A program made the translations under genes and the position numbers. Positions 1 through 11,500 of a DNA stretch of 64,000 bases are shown here, piece after piece. The stretch's first letter is position 1. Each line of letters opens with the position of its first letter. Where the stretch lies: the NCBI GenBank assembly GCA_050084515.1, contig CM114275.1, forward strand, positions 9,796,001-9,860,000, read 5' to 3'. The notes beneath the pieces were generated by a model. That model saw only the letters and a program-made list of their open reading frames with translations. It ran no database searches and had not been told where the DNA came from. Source of the DNA: Blasia pusilla. Lineage: Eukaryota; Marchantiophyta; Marchantiopsida; Blasiales.

Positions 1-453
1 CTCTATTTTCTACTTCCCTTAGCTTTATCTTGAAGCCCTCTTGACCTTGAGTGTTACAAGCGGCAGACTAAGATGGAGCGTTGGCGCATTCTATAGCTAG
101 TCGAGAGGCCGCCAAGTTATAATCAGGTCGAGTCTTCCCAAGTGTGTAGCGTCTCCCTAGGAATCCTCTTCCCCAGGCCTTGATCAATCTCCCCAAGTTG
201 CTTGCCTAAATTGCAGCGCGTCGATTAATTCCTCAAGGTGCGTCCTTTGCTTAAACTTGAAACATGGTCAAACATGCATCACGGTTAGTTCTTGGTTTAA
301 GGGCTTTAGCGGGTAGAGAGGGAGAGTTTCCCCCTTTATGGGTACTTCTGGGGTTCTCCGGGGTAACCCCACCTTGCTCATGGTCCCCTTCAACAAGGTT
401 GCATATAAACAAAGACCGTGTCCGCGGATATGTCCATGTCTGGGGACATACTT

Positions 454-1200
454 CCATCCTTTGGAAGGACTTGCCAATGTAGGCCCCACCTTCCCCTTCT
501 TTCTCATTCCCCCTACTTGCCTCCATCTTACGCAATTTTATGTTTCTTCCTTCCTTCCCCTCCACTCCCTTCCCCCCTTATTGCTCGCTTGTCCTTGCCT
601 TGCCTTCCACCACGAGTTATAAATATGGGCCCCACCTCTTGAAATCCATTTCCATGGACATGTCAACACTTTGTCTCTCCATGTTTGCCCTAGGGACAGA
701 CTTGTCCATTTTTGTGCAACCATGCCCCTCAAGCCCTTGATTTTGGCCCTCAACGTATCCAAACATGATTCGAAGCATACGGACTAGCATTTGACTAGTT
801 ATCTATCAAGATGGCTTAGGTGAGGCTTCTAGCAACTTATACAACTCTCAACTTTCCAAACTCATCTTGGAGCTTGGACCCACGTTTCATGCATTTCATG
901 GCTATAAGGTTACATGTGGATAAAGTCTATGTTTGTCCTATGGAAGGACTTGTCTATGTAGGCTCCATCTCCCCCTTCTTACTCATTCCCCCCACTTTCC
1001 CCCGTGATCCGTATTTTTTGGAATCTTCCTTCCCCCACCTCCACTCCCTCCCCCCTTATTGTCTCGCCCAGCCTTGCCTTCCCTTCCACCATGAGCTATA
1101 AGTATGGGCCCCACCTCTTGCAATCCATGTCCGTAGACATGTCTAAACTTGTCTTTCCATGTCCATCCTAATCATAGACTTGTCCGTTCTTTCGCAACCC
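454..1200. repeat. Tandem-spaced diverged direct repeat, two copies
   Basis: Two copies of a roughly 267-bp segment lie about 480 bp apart (454-720 and 934-1200). Both contain a TTGGAAGGACTTG-like block, a pyrimidine-rich CCCCTTC stretch, an ACCTCCACTCCCT-like block, a TATAA(A/G)TATGGGCCCCACCTCTTG block and a terminal CTTGTCC block. The copies differ by many substitutions and small indels, so the duplication is old. The short open frames across them are not conserved between copies, so I do not call a gene. The rest of 1-1796 shows no gene that I recognise. Confidence 0.75.
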
Positions 1201-1796
1201 TGCATGGCTAGTGCCCGTCTTGACTCCCCAGTTGGCGTTTCTCATGGTTGTCTTGATGCCCTTTGCGTTTGTGCCTAGCCTCATGGTGTCTCGCCCATCT
1301 TAAATACTTACGTGTTCCTTGCTTCTTGCCCTTGACTTGGCGATGGGCTCCAACGTATAAAACCTTTCTTGCCTTGGCCTTATCCCCGCAAGAAGTTACG
1401 CCCCTTTCTCACTTAAGGCTAGTCACAAGACACGTGGGTGTCTCGCCTAACGTTAGTTCCATGGTTGGTTCCGCCACCCTTCCTAGTCTTGCAACTTTGG
1501 TAGGTCACACTAAGGTCTTTACTCCTTGGACCCGTGACTATGACTTGCTTCTTGGATCTCCCACGAGTGTGGGAGCCATAGACTTAGCTATTCGCGACGG
1601 ATTGGTTTTTAACTCCATCTAGATCTATTGAGTTTAAGGGGTGATCCAAGATCCTAACTTGGGAGACACATGGCTGATTAACCTAAATTATAGCTTATGT
1701 GAGTGTATTTGGATGTGGATCCATAAGGAGAGTATAACATGTTGAACCTACGCTTCCACGATATACATGTCAAGATTTTTGTTAAGGGAATAGATG

Positions 1797-2212
1797 TGAG
1801 ATAATAGAAAGTGACAAAATCACTGAAATCTTTACAAAACTTAGAGATACAAAGTGGCCTAGTCCGTTTGTGAGCTCACAAAAGAGCTTCGATGGAACTT
1901 GAACATAGAGATAACTCGACATACGAGAATGTGCTACCGCTACGGCTCCCGACTATTTCACTACTCGGAAAACTAGGGTTTTTTACCTATTTTTCTTCGT
2001 TTCTATTAATAGAAAAATTTTGCATCAGGTTGCCTTGCACCTTGATGCAATATAGGGTTAGATAATCCTATTAACGCTACTACTAAAACCACCTACGTCA
2101 TATTACTATGACTCCTTCGACGTCTAAGTCGGAATCGTTAATCCAGGCTTCTCCTCATACAAGGAGGCCGATCAAATTAATGGTGCTCAGAGAAGTGGAT
2201 GTTGAGAATCCA
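1797..2212 (-). repeat. 3' LTR of the copia element
   Basis: The segment matches 6023-6515 along its length. It lacks about 100 bp present in the other LTR (between the ACAAAGT block and the GGCCTAGTCCGT block) and has about 25 bp the other lacks. The inner edge is blurred: the other LTR begins TGTTGGATT in element orientation, whereas here the matching bases read CAGTGGATT. No clear polypurine tract is visible next to it. Confidence 0.85.
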
Positions 2213-2215
2213 CTG

Positions 2216-3520
2216 TCTTGGACCTATGCCAAGACCCTTCACATGTTGATGAAGTTGATCTCCGCTCAAAGCTTTCGTGAAGATGTCTGCACGGTTATCC
2301 TCTGTTAGACAATAGAGTAACGTCAAAACCTCTCTCTCGATCAATTCACAAAAAAATGATACTGGATCTCTATGTGCTTCGTACGAGCATGAAACACAGG
2401 ATTATGTGCTATGGCAATGCAACTTTGATTGTCACACCACATTACAGTAGCACTTTCTAGTGCTTCTCCTATGTCCTCCAATATCCATCTCAACCATACG
2501 GCTTCACAAGAAGCATAACAAGCCGCCTTGTACTCTGCCTCCGTAGAAGAAAGAGCCATTGTAGGTTGCTTCTTGCTCACCCATGACACCACACCTGATC
2601 CTACCAAGAAGCAATAACCCGAAACTGATATCCGAGAATCTGAATCTCCTGCCCAATCCGAGTCACAAAAAGTTGTCATTTCCGTCCCTGTTCCATAGGT
2701 GATGTCGTACTCGATAGTGCCTTTGATGAACTTCAACACACGCATCCCTGCCTTCCAATGGTTCTCACGAGGCTTAGTTGAGAACCTACTCAACACTCCC
2801 ACAATGAAGCTGATGTCTGGTCTAGTGTTACACAAAAATATCAAACTACCTACAAGCTTTCTGTACAACTTTTCATCTACCAATGGTGAAACATTCTCCA
2901 TCAAGAGTTTCAACTCTACCTCCATTGGCGAGACCACTGCCTTACACTCAGTCATCCTGAATGCCTTCAAGATTTCTCTAGCATACTTTTGCTGAGAGAC
3001 AAAAATAGAATCTGACTGTTGCCAAATCTCCAACCCTATAAAGTAGTGCAAAAGACCTAAATTTGACATTTCAAACTCAGATTTCAACACTCCCTTCATT
3101 TCCTCTATTTTCTTAATGTAGTCTCCTGTGATGATCAGATCATCCACATAAAGGAATATCAACATATACATCCCATCTTCGCAAAACACATACAAATTTG
3201 CTTCTGATGGACTCTTGATGAGACCCTTCTCTCGGTAGAATGTATCTATTCGTTGATAGCATACCCTTGGGGCTTGCTTCAACCCATACAATGCTTGATG
3301 AAGTAAACACACTTTCTCTTCTGATCCAGGTGTCTCAAAACTTGGTGGTTGAGATACATACACCTCCTCCTTGAGACTCCCGTTCAGAAAGGCAGACTTC
3401 ACATCGTATTGGTATACATGCCAACGTCTTGTTCCTGCAACTGCTAGAACAATTCGAATGGTTGTCATCCTTGCAGTAGGAGCAAAAGTCTCATAGTAGT
3501 CAAAACCTTTGATTTTTTAC
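2216..3520 (-). pseudogene. copia reverse transcriptase and RNase H
   Basis: This is the C-terminal part of a copia Pol polyprotein, which makes cDNA from the element RNA. The main open stretch (2341-3468) contains the copia signatures YDVKSAFLNG and LYGLKQAPR, the polymerase motif YVDD, and the RNase H core with LSSTEAEY and DNQS. A frameshift in a T-rich run near 2345 separates HFFVN from the usual C-terminal ADIFTKAL motif, which is readable in another frame down to about 2216. Another shift near 3516, in a homopolymer, separates it from upstream pol. Reading frames alone show it is not functional. Confidence 0.9.
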
Positions 3521-3654
3521 CATCCATGTCCAACCAACCTCGCTTTGAATTTATCCAATGTACCGTCCGACTTATACTTGGTCTTGTACACCCACTTGGT
3601 GTGTATTATCTTCCTATCCTTTGGCTTCTCAACCAAAGTCCAAGTTTCATTTCT

Positions 3655-5000
3655 CTAAATAGCGTCCATCTCCATCTGCATGGCCTCTCTCCATTGAGGA
3701 TAAGCAAGGGCCTCATCCAAGCATGATGGCTCTTCCACCTTCAAGATCTCTGTCATCAAGGCCATGTTGACAAGATGTGCAGAAGCTCTATTCTGCTCCT
3801 CTAGTCTCTTGGATCTCCTTGGATGTGTAACAACTTTATCCGTTGTTGGTAGATCCTTACCATCCAAGAGCTTCTTTATCCACTTAGGATATGACGACCG
3901 TAGTGGAAGAGGAGGTTGCATTTTGTAATCATCACCAAATTCTTCTTCTTGATGATCTGGTGTAAATATTGGTGGTGTGCTCGGTTGGGTTATCTCTTCG
4001 TTTGATGATAATATGGACAGACCACTAATATTTGCCACTTAACGAGGCTGTTCCTGAAACACCACATCACGACTCATAAGCATCTTCTTTGCCTCAGGAC
4101 ATCATAGGCGATAAGCTTTAGACTCATCATTGTATCCCATAAAGATGCACTTCTTGCTCTTGGACTCTAGCTTGGTCCTGGATGCTTCAGAAATATGTAC
4201 AAAGCACTCACTACCAAAAGTCCAGAAATGTTGGACTGATGGTACCTTACCTGAGTATGATTGATGAGGAGTCGTGCCTTGCATTGATTTGGTAGCACTT
4301 CTATTTAGAATGTAAACAGAAGTATTAATAGCTTTAGCCCAAAATCCTTGTGTCAAACCTTTTGATTTCATCATACATATTGCCATCTCTACCACTGTAC
4401 GGTTTCGATGCTCAACAACTCCATTTTGTTTTGGTGTATGTGATGTGGTTAACTGTCGCTTGATTCCATGCTTCCCCAAATATTTGTTGAATTCTGTTGA
4501 TAAGAATTCTCCTCCTCAATCAGTGCAAAGCTTTTGTACCGTCTTTAAACAACTTCTAGGTCACGATCACATAATACTAGTACTCAAATCAAATTTTGCT
4601 TTAACTCTGGTACGTACAATACATCAATTTACTTCTTTTCATCTCCTTTTTGTGAGACTAAAGAAAATTTTCCTTTCCCTTCTATAGAGCACTTTGCATT
4701 ATTCCCAACAATAACAACGATGGGCTCTTGTAGAGGCTGTAAGGAGCTATACCAATCCTTATGATTGGTCATATGCCTAGATGCTCCACTATCGAACACC
4801 CATGCATCTTCACTCTTTGACTAATTGGAATGTTCTGCCTATGTGCAAAAATCTTCGATTGCTATCCAAGCATCTACTTTATGTTCTCCTAGTTCTACAG
4901 AATTTCCAGACTCCTTCTTAACTCTTAAACAACCGTTCTTCTCATTCTGACTCCTCTTTCTACAATCTTTGATAAGATGACCTAGCTTACCACAATAAAA
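3655..5000 (-). pseudogene. copia protease and integrase region
   Basis: This part of pol lies upstream of the reverse transcriptase. Near 4745-4800 the minus strand encodes the aspartic protease motif DSGASRHMT, placing the protease just after gag. The open stretch 4102-4479 holds the C-terminal half of the integrase core (a QNGVVEHRNR segment with the catalytic Glu, and a FWAKAI segment) followed by the GYNDESKAYRL tail typical of copia integrases. The stretch 3655-4038 is the linker leading to the reverse transcriptase (RRSKRLEEQ, then YPQWREAMQMEMDAI). The N-terminal zinc-binding part of the integrase is scrambled by stops. Confidence 0.85.
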
Positions 5001-5741
5001 TCATTTGAAGGCTTTCCTTGGAAATTTCTTCTTGAAATTTGAATTGTAATTCTGATTTCTACCTCTCTGTACGTTGGCAGTAAATGCTGCATCACTTCCC
5101 TCTCTTGCTTTGGAACGCATTTCCTCTTCTACCAACATTGCACTAAATTGTTCAAAAGTAAGCGGTATGGGTCTTACTTGAGTATTCAATGCAGTGACCA
5201 AACTATCATACCTTGGAGGCAAAATCCTTATACAGCGACGTGCCAAATCTTCGCTAGACTTTGAAATTCCTACGGACGCCATCTGATCTTGAAGATTCTT
5301 GATCCTTATCAAAAATTGCTCTGCGCTTTCTCCTTCTGAAAATTTCTTGGACGTAAGCTTATTCTCCAGATTCTAAATCCGAGTCTCATTCCTCGTTTCA
5401 TATTGATTCTTCAAAATGTTCCACGCCTCAGCAGTAGTGGTTGTATGTTGAATGAGAGTCATGACAGAATCAGTTACATTCGTGACAATCGCATAGAGAG
5501 CATTAGCGTTTCTGCGTTTCCATGGCAGCAATACAACAGGATCGATATCACCACATGAAGATGAATATGCAGAACTCAAAGTAGCTTGTGGATTCGAATC
5601 GACCCATGTGGCCGTCTCCCAAATCTCAAATGATTCGAGGACAGTTCTCATTTTGAACTTCCACAATGTATAGTTAGATCCATCTAACTACCCTTCATCC
5701 AGCGGAGGAGGGCGAGCACGAACTGACGAAGAAGTAGCCAT
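4955..5741 (-). pseudogene. copia gag with broken zinc knuckle
   Basis: Gag is the nucleocapsid precursor. A start at 5741-5739 (MATSSSVRARPPP) is followed within 20 codons by a TAG, then by the conserved WKFKMRTVL segment, an AWNILKNQYE segment and a RRCIRILPPRYDSLV segment. Gag ends in a CCHC zinc knuckle (YCGKLGHLIKDC) whose first cysteine codon has become TGA, so gag is cut off just before its RNA-binding finger. A further stop near 5370 splits the middle. Length and order match copia gag. Confidence 0.85.
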
Positions 5742-6008
5742 GGACCCGGTTTATTTTTGGCGAATTAAGTTTATTATTTTAATCGGGCGACCGATCTAGA
5801 TCCCGCACGTATATAAATCTTAAAAACCTTTGTTCTTCAATTCCTCACGAACATAACCCGATACATATATTACGGCATCGGAAGTGTGGAAACAAGAGTT
5901 CACAATTTTTCGCACGTCAAACTATGGATAGTTCAGCATTTGGTGCGTCTCTCAAGATTTTGTGCAAACACACTAGATCGCCAGATATAAAATACTGGAA
6001 AACCTACT

Positions 6009-6020
6009 GCTCTGATACCA
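6009..6020 (-). other. Primer binding site (initiator Met-tRNA type)
   Basis: On the minus strand this reads TGGTATCAGAGC, the 12-nt sequence complementary to the 3' end of plant initiator methionine tRNA used by many copia elements. It lies two bases inside the 5' LTR, the expected place, and fixes the orientation of the element. Confidence 0.95.
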
Positions 6021-6022
6021 GG

Positions 6023-6515
6023 TGAGAAAACAGAAAGTGACAAAATCACTGAAATCTTTATAAAACTTAGAGATACAAAGTCCTCTGTAATGGAGACTTC
6101 TTTCGTAAAGAACCCCTTTGGCTTTACAATTTCCGCGCACTTCTTCGGCCCTCCGGCCCCTGTAAAGGCAAAGAAGTCTTCGGCCTAGTCCGTCCGTGCG
6201 CTCACAGAAGAGCTTCGATGGAACCTGAACATGGAGATAACTCGACATACGAGAATGCGCTACCGCTGCGGCTCTCGACTATTTCACTACTCGGGAAACT
6301 AGGGTTTTTTACCTTTTTTTTTCATTTCTATGAATAGAAAAAATTTGATATATAGGATTAGATAATTCTAGTAACGCTACTCCTAAAATCACCTACGTCA
6401 TATTATTATGACTCCTTCGACGTTTAAATCGGAATCATTAATCCAGGCTTCTCTTCATACAAGGGGGCCGATCATATTAATGGTACCGAGAGAAGTGGAT
6501 GTTGAAAATCCAACA
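6023..6515 (-). repeat. 5' LTR of the copia element
   Basis: This 493-bp repeat begins TGTTGGATTTTC and ends TTTTCTCA in element orientation. It matches 1797-2212 throughout except for a C/T-rich block of about 100 bp that is absent from the other copy. Confidence 0.9.
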
Positions 6516-6879
6516 ATAGATGCACCCTTTATATTTGGAAAAATTAATTCATTTCGTATAAGTTGATTGTATTACTTGTTAGAAAGAAAATTGACAAATG
6601 GAACTCCACAAACTAGCCATTTATTTGAACCACCTTTATTTCCTTACTTAAAAGACCGTCCAATTGGAAACTCTTCTTCTCTACCACCTCTTCCGGGACC
6701 TCTCGTATTCCCATCAAAGTATGGATTATACTCTCCGAGACCAAGGGAGTGACTTTTTAGGAGAGGATTCATACCGTATGTCTGACGAGACATGATGCTC
6801 ATTATGGTAACAATTTTTCAAAAGCAACCATCTTACAGGTCTAAATTTGTTTCCTCGCTCTGTCTATTGGATACAATCG

Positions 6880-7560
6880 TTAAGATTCATTCAGGTGCTC
6901 GACGTTTAGCATCTGAAAGAGAATGATTCAATCTAGAGTTACACCTAGACCGAACTGAATGGTTTACGAATGATGAAGGATACGTTTGAAGAGTTGACTC
7001 TCCTCTGGATTGAATGAGAATCAGTGACCACTGAATAACACGACCGAAGCGGACATCCGATGGAACGATCGCGTGAGGTTTCTCGTCGTCGTGCCGTTGT
7101 CCCTCTGGTTGCTTAACCATCTGCTCTAGGTATGTGTGGGTCGGATCGTAGGGTTTAGGATAGCAGTAACCGTCAACCTGTGGCGACTATCTCTAACGGC
7201 AAAAGCCAGGTTGAACTGTACCGCATTAGGAATTATTGTACTTTTGGAAGTATTGTTGTGAGTACGCTTTAGCAAAAGAGAGGTTGTCTTGATATCCACG
7301 CAACGCTTCGACATCCACTCCTTTGGATTGTATCCTCGCTTACGTTCCACTGGAAAGTGTCGTGGGAAGAAACCAGAATCGCCCTCTGCGTAAGTCTGCC
7401 CTGCCCTAAAGCGCCCGATGAGACCAGGGAAGCTCGGATAGTTACTTCCCCCGCCGTTCGTAACGTCAGGTTCTCCTTTTCACGCATCGCCACCACGACT
7501 ATACCCCATTGGGCAAATGTACAAAACAATTTCATCAATATCCATCGAAGTTGTACATCG
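6880..7560 (-). pseudogene. Unidentified decayed coding-like region
   Basis: I do not recognise a family. On the minus strand one frame from about 7470 to 7330 reads through a Gly/Phe/Arg-rich stretch (GLIGRFRAGQTYAEGDSGFF, then VERKRGYNPK). A second frame, one base over, continues with a Tyr/Gln-rich stretch (GYQDNLSFAKAYSQQYFQKY, then GYCYPKPYDPTHTYLEQMV) down to about 7100, interrupted by three stops. The shift from one plausible frame to the other looks like a frameshift in an old coding sequence. It could also be chance; GC content is higher here than in neighbouring DNA. An unrelated short open frame lies on the plus strand at 6567-6752. Confidence 0.25.
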
Positions 7561-8269
7561 CATCGGTAGCAAGAGTTCGAGTCAATGGGTTCTAATTAAT
7601 TCAGTAAATGCTTTGCCACCGAACCTTCACAGGTTTTAGAAAGAAATAAGCTTTTAAAGGAAGATTACTTCAGACAAGTAACAAGCATGGCTGGACCTTG
7701 GGGTGAATTCTAGTCCACACTGGTGATAAAAGTCGGTAAGGAATAATGTTCCAGATATGTGAACCACATTAAGTCCAAATTTTCATTTAAATACAGTTTT
7801 CCATATAACTTTTCTGAATTTAAAGAATTGGAGTCGGAACCCAAATCCTTTCCCTACAAAACGCAAAGCTCATCTTAACTGAGATAGCTGCGTGACTGCT
7901 TCAAGATCATGGCACCACGACAAGTGACACCTTGCTTTTCAACCTAACCAGAACATTTCTTTTTAAATCCGATGAAGTCATTGGTTGATGAGACCGGCAC
8001 TGGGTGCTTGGATATTGCTTTTGTTATCCAGTCATACGAAGCCACGTGTCACACACCGGTCTCGTGCCAAACTATCTATATTGCAGATAATTTCCCTGAT
8101 TTAGCTTCCATACCAAGTGGAAGTTGCGTGATGGATAGATCAAAGACCTCCCAAACTGGGATGGAGGTGGAAATGAAGATAGAGAAATGGTTGGAATTTT
8201 ATAAGTTTTTAAAGAAGTGGGGGAACATTGCCACGGGGAAGTCAATTTGACCCTCCAAGTGGGTTGTAT

Positions 8270-8530
8270 CTATGCATACTGGGCAGACTCTGCACTCTCA
8301 ACATCATTGCCTCCACGTCTCTCCAAGTAAGGCGACTTCAAGAGGCCGATACCTGAGGACAGCCACGGTAGTATGTCATGCTCGTTCAGAAAGAGGATAG
8401 CAGCTTCAATGATCTTCGCTAGATATGAAGGATCCAGCGCCAAAGGAATTACTATACATTCACCACTCTGTGCAATTGACAGTCTCAAAGACCACCCAAG
8501 ATTAGGGATCGGTTCATAGACAAACATGTG
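8270..8530 (-). other. Probable 3' UTR of the CLC gene
   Basis: This is sequence immediately after the TGA stop of the CLC reading frame. It contains an 85-codon open frame with no recognisable family, which I read as a chance frame within the untranslated region. The transcript end is not visible. Confidence 0.4.
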
Positions 8531-11500
8531 TCAAGCAACAGGGCCGAACCTGCCTCTCCTAGTAGTCACTTCTACTGGATTCCTATCCTCCAAATCCTGC
8601 AAGTGCAACTCGACACACCAAACAGGTGTTAGGTCCATTTGCGTTTGTTTCAAAAAAATATCATTGACTGGTTCTCATCTCTTTCGCTATGGTCAACTCT
8701 AAAACAAAGCTCCTTGTAGAAAAATAAGAGAGGTTGGATACATTCACAACTAATGTATTTCAGGACATCTCTTACATAGCTGTTCATAACCTGGACCGAA
8801 CACAAAGGGCTGCCAGTTGGAGTACATACATGTCGGCCACAAATGCAAGTAGGACCAAGAAAAGTGCGCACACAATGGCATGGGGAACTCACTTCTGATA
8901 ATAAATCTTTCCGTGTAATTACACCCACAACACTGGAAGGACGTGGAACAACTAACACATGCCGCAATCCTAGCTGTCGAAAGAGATTGTAAACCTGCAC
9001 CATACAAGACAATACACTTATGTCTGCTCCACTTGGGAAGAGCCGGGCGTTACTGTAGGACTATCTTGAGATTCTACTATTGAACGTGAAAGAGCTAACA
9101 TGTCTATAGCAGACCTTTCAAACAATTTCTCACATACCAGATCAACAACTTTTGCTGGATTAATCCATAGGTATGACCTGCAGCTTTTCTATCCACAAAG
9201 AGAGGAATCAACCAGAGTATAGATCTAAAACCTTGGAGAGAGACATGTCCTCAGACACCACATATGGAGTAGGATTGACAAAAGGCTCCAGGTCTACATA
9301 CATCCCCATCTCTTCAGCGGTAAGGTTTATATCTTTCACTGATATGCCCTTGCTTGAAACTGGTTTAGTGAATTCTCTCACGTCATATCTGCAAACAGAA
9401 AAAGCAAGGGCATTTGTGTGATTGAAAGGTGCTACTGCAATGGTCTATTTTCGGATTTTCTAGAGTAAAGGTCTATTGAAAGACTTGGTTTCCCGTGAAG
9501 TAAAATCTGGAACAAAGATCCATTTTTCGTGTTTTTTACTTGAAGGTCAAAATTTTACATTTAGTAAAATCTACGTTTCACATTCAAAAATAACATCCCT
9601 AACATTGCTAGAAATTGTGCACCGGACTTGTACCTGTGTGCCACATGCCCTTGTTGACCACCGCCTACTACACTATGGTGAAAATCAGCTTTATGTTGGA
9701 GGAGAACCAACAAGTGGCTGCTTTGTACAATGACCACCAACCAACAAAAAAATTCACAATTAGCTCAGAAAAATATGATTTAATTGGCATAAGGAGTCCA
9801 TATTCAAGCACCTTCAAACCTTTTTCACCACAGTTCTCTGCTTGGTGCAACTGTACCTTCTCAGAATGAGACCAATAACTACACTTTCACCACTCTGTAA
9901 CTGGTCAATAACCTGATGACCATAAAAACATTAAGTTCTGTTAGCCACACACAATTGCAGGGAGATTCCATCGACATATAGGTGGTGCCCATCTCCCATT
10001 AGAAATGTTCATTCCATGAAGAATTCAAATTGCTTTTCTAGTGGAAGACTGTAGTTCCTTGGAGAAGAGTAAAGAAGTTTTACAGGGAACCCATTATGAT
10101 TGTTTCCGTGTAGAATAGTAACAATGTCGCCAACCTGGGCAATTCTTGGGAAGCTCACCACCTGCAATACACCAGATTTGCCTCAGTTGAAACTAATGTC
10201 ACTAAACTCTACATAGATTGCTGTAGTAAGTACCTACACCACTATACTTTAGAGAGAAAAGTAGGAAAAGTCACCAACCAAAAGAAGAGAAAATGCTAAA
10301 ACTGCAAGTGCCATTGTTTCTGAATTTCATTTTGACTCTTGCCTTATCGGTAGAAGAAGCATCTCTAGCTGTCCTCTGGCGCATGTAACGTTTGGGTCTT
10401 GATTCAAGAATTGGAATTTGTCTTAAAAGTGCATGAGACTCATAAAATCCAGCATTGAAAGCATCCCCAACAGCCTGCATCAAAGATAAAGATGGGCAAC
10501 ATGGATTTATCAGAATTGAGTTTCTGCTTAGAACAGCAGTTCACTAGTTGCAAGAACCAAAAACCATTTTCTCTACCACAAAGTCAATTTCTTTACTTGA
10601 CATGACTTCCACAAGGATTTCGAGCCAACAAAAGAGGCCATTCAGTAAACTTGCAATTGCAGGAGATTCAGGATCAAATCAAATAAAAATGTAGCTCTTG
10701 CTCATCCTTAGCCTAAGACGATGGCACTTTAGATGCCCAGTAGGCACCAACTGTAATGGTAAGAACCAACCTTTGAAGTGAGAAGTACTAGCATGATCAG
10801 AGGCAACAGTTTTAGATTGTTTGTTATCTCCACCATTATCACGCAAAGAGACACAGTCATTCGCATTGAGCCTCCCAGGAATGAGGCAGCACCCAACAAT
10901 GCATAACTGGAATGAGAAGAGACAGAAATCTGTCAGACCTGGGTGTCGAAAGCTCCACTGACATGGTCAGAACCATTATAAACTATTCCCCAGATTATCA
11001 TGGTCAAATAACGTGAGAGGGTTAAGGATAGAAGTCATGATACCAAACTTGGGGCACATTATCACCACACTTCAGTGCATTCAAGTAAGAAGTCTATATA
11101 AGGCCTTTGTATGCCCTTACAACTTGGGCAGACAGTGTATTTAAAAAGCCTACTAGCTCATCCAAAAAGTTCTGCTCCCCAGAGCTAGATTTCTGTTAGC
11201 AGATGTATGGGAAAGGAGAGTATTTAAAGGCAGAGCTCATAGACAAACTACCAAGCCCACAATGACGGCAGAGTTTTGAGATTTCTGAACCTAAAAAGAC
11301 TTGCCTTCTAGACCAAGACTGCAAGGAGCCCTGCTGAGGTAGGAATCGTAAGTAACTTGTGAACATTTGTCACCTAATCTTCACAGCATTTTTTTTTCAA
11401 GAGATGCTACTAAGTTTACTATGATTCTGCACATCAGGGGCATTAAAGTAATGGCGTCGCCAAACAATGAATGCCCCTAGACTAACTAGACCAAGGAAAT

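Larger units (their letters stand above)
1797..6515 (-). mobile_element. Ty1/copia LTR retrotransposon, degenerate
   Basis: A nearly complete copia element is read on the minus strand. Similar LTRs sit at both ends and the outer ends read TG...CA. The same 7 bp (ATAGATG) lies directly outside each end (1790-1796 and 6516-6522), as expected of a target-site duplication, although copia elements usually duplicate 5 bp. Internal order from right to left is primer site, gag, protease, integrase, reverse transcriptase and RNase H, the canonical copia order. Several stops and frameshifts break the polyprotein, and the LTRs differ by many substitutions and a roughly 100-bp indel, so this is an old, inactive copy. 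Confidence 0.93.

Noticed and set aside
264-622. Pro/Leu-rich open frames in the first kilobase
   Set aside because: They follow the pyrimidine-rich repeat and are not preserved between its two copies.
8270-8527. 85-codon minus-strand frame after the CLC stop
   Set aside because: It is most simply the 3' UTR; no domain or start context supports a separate gene.
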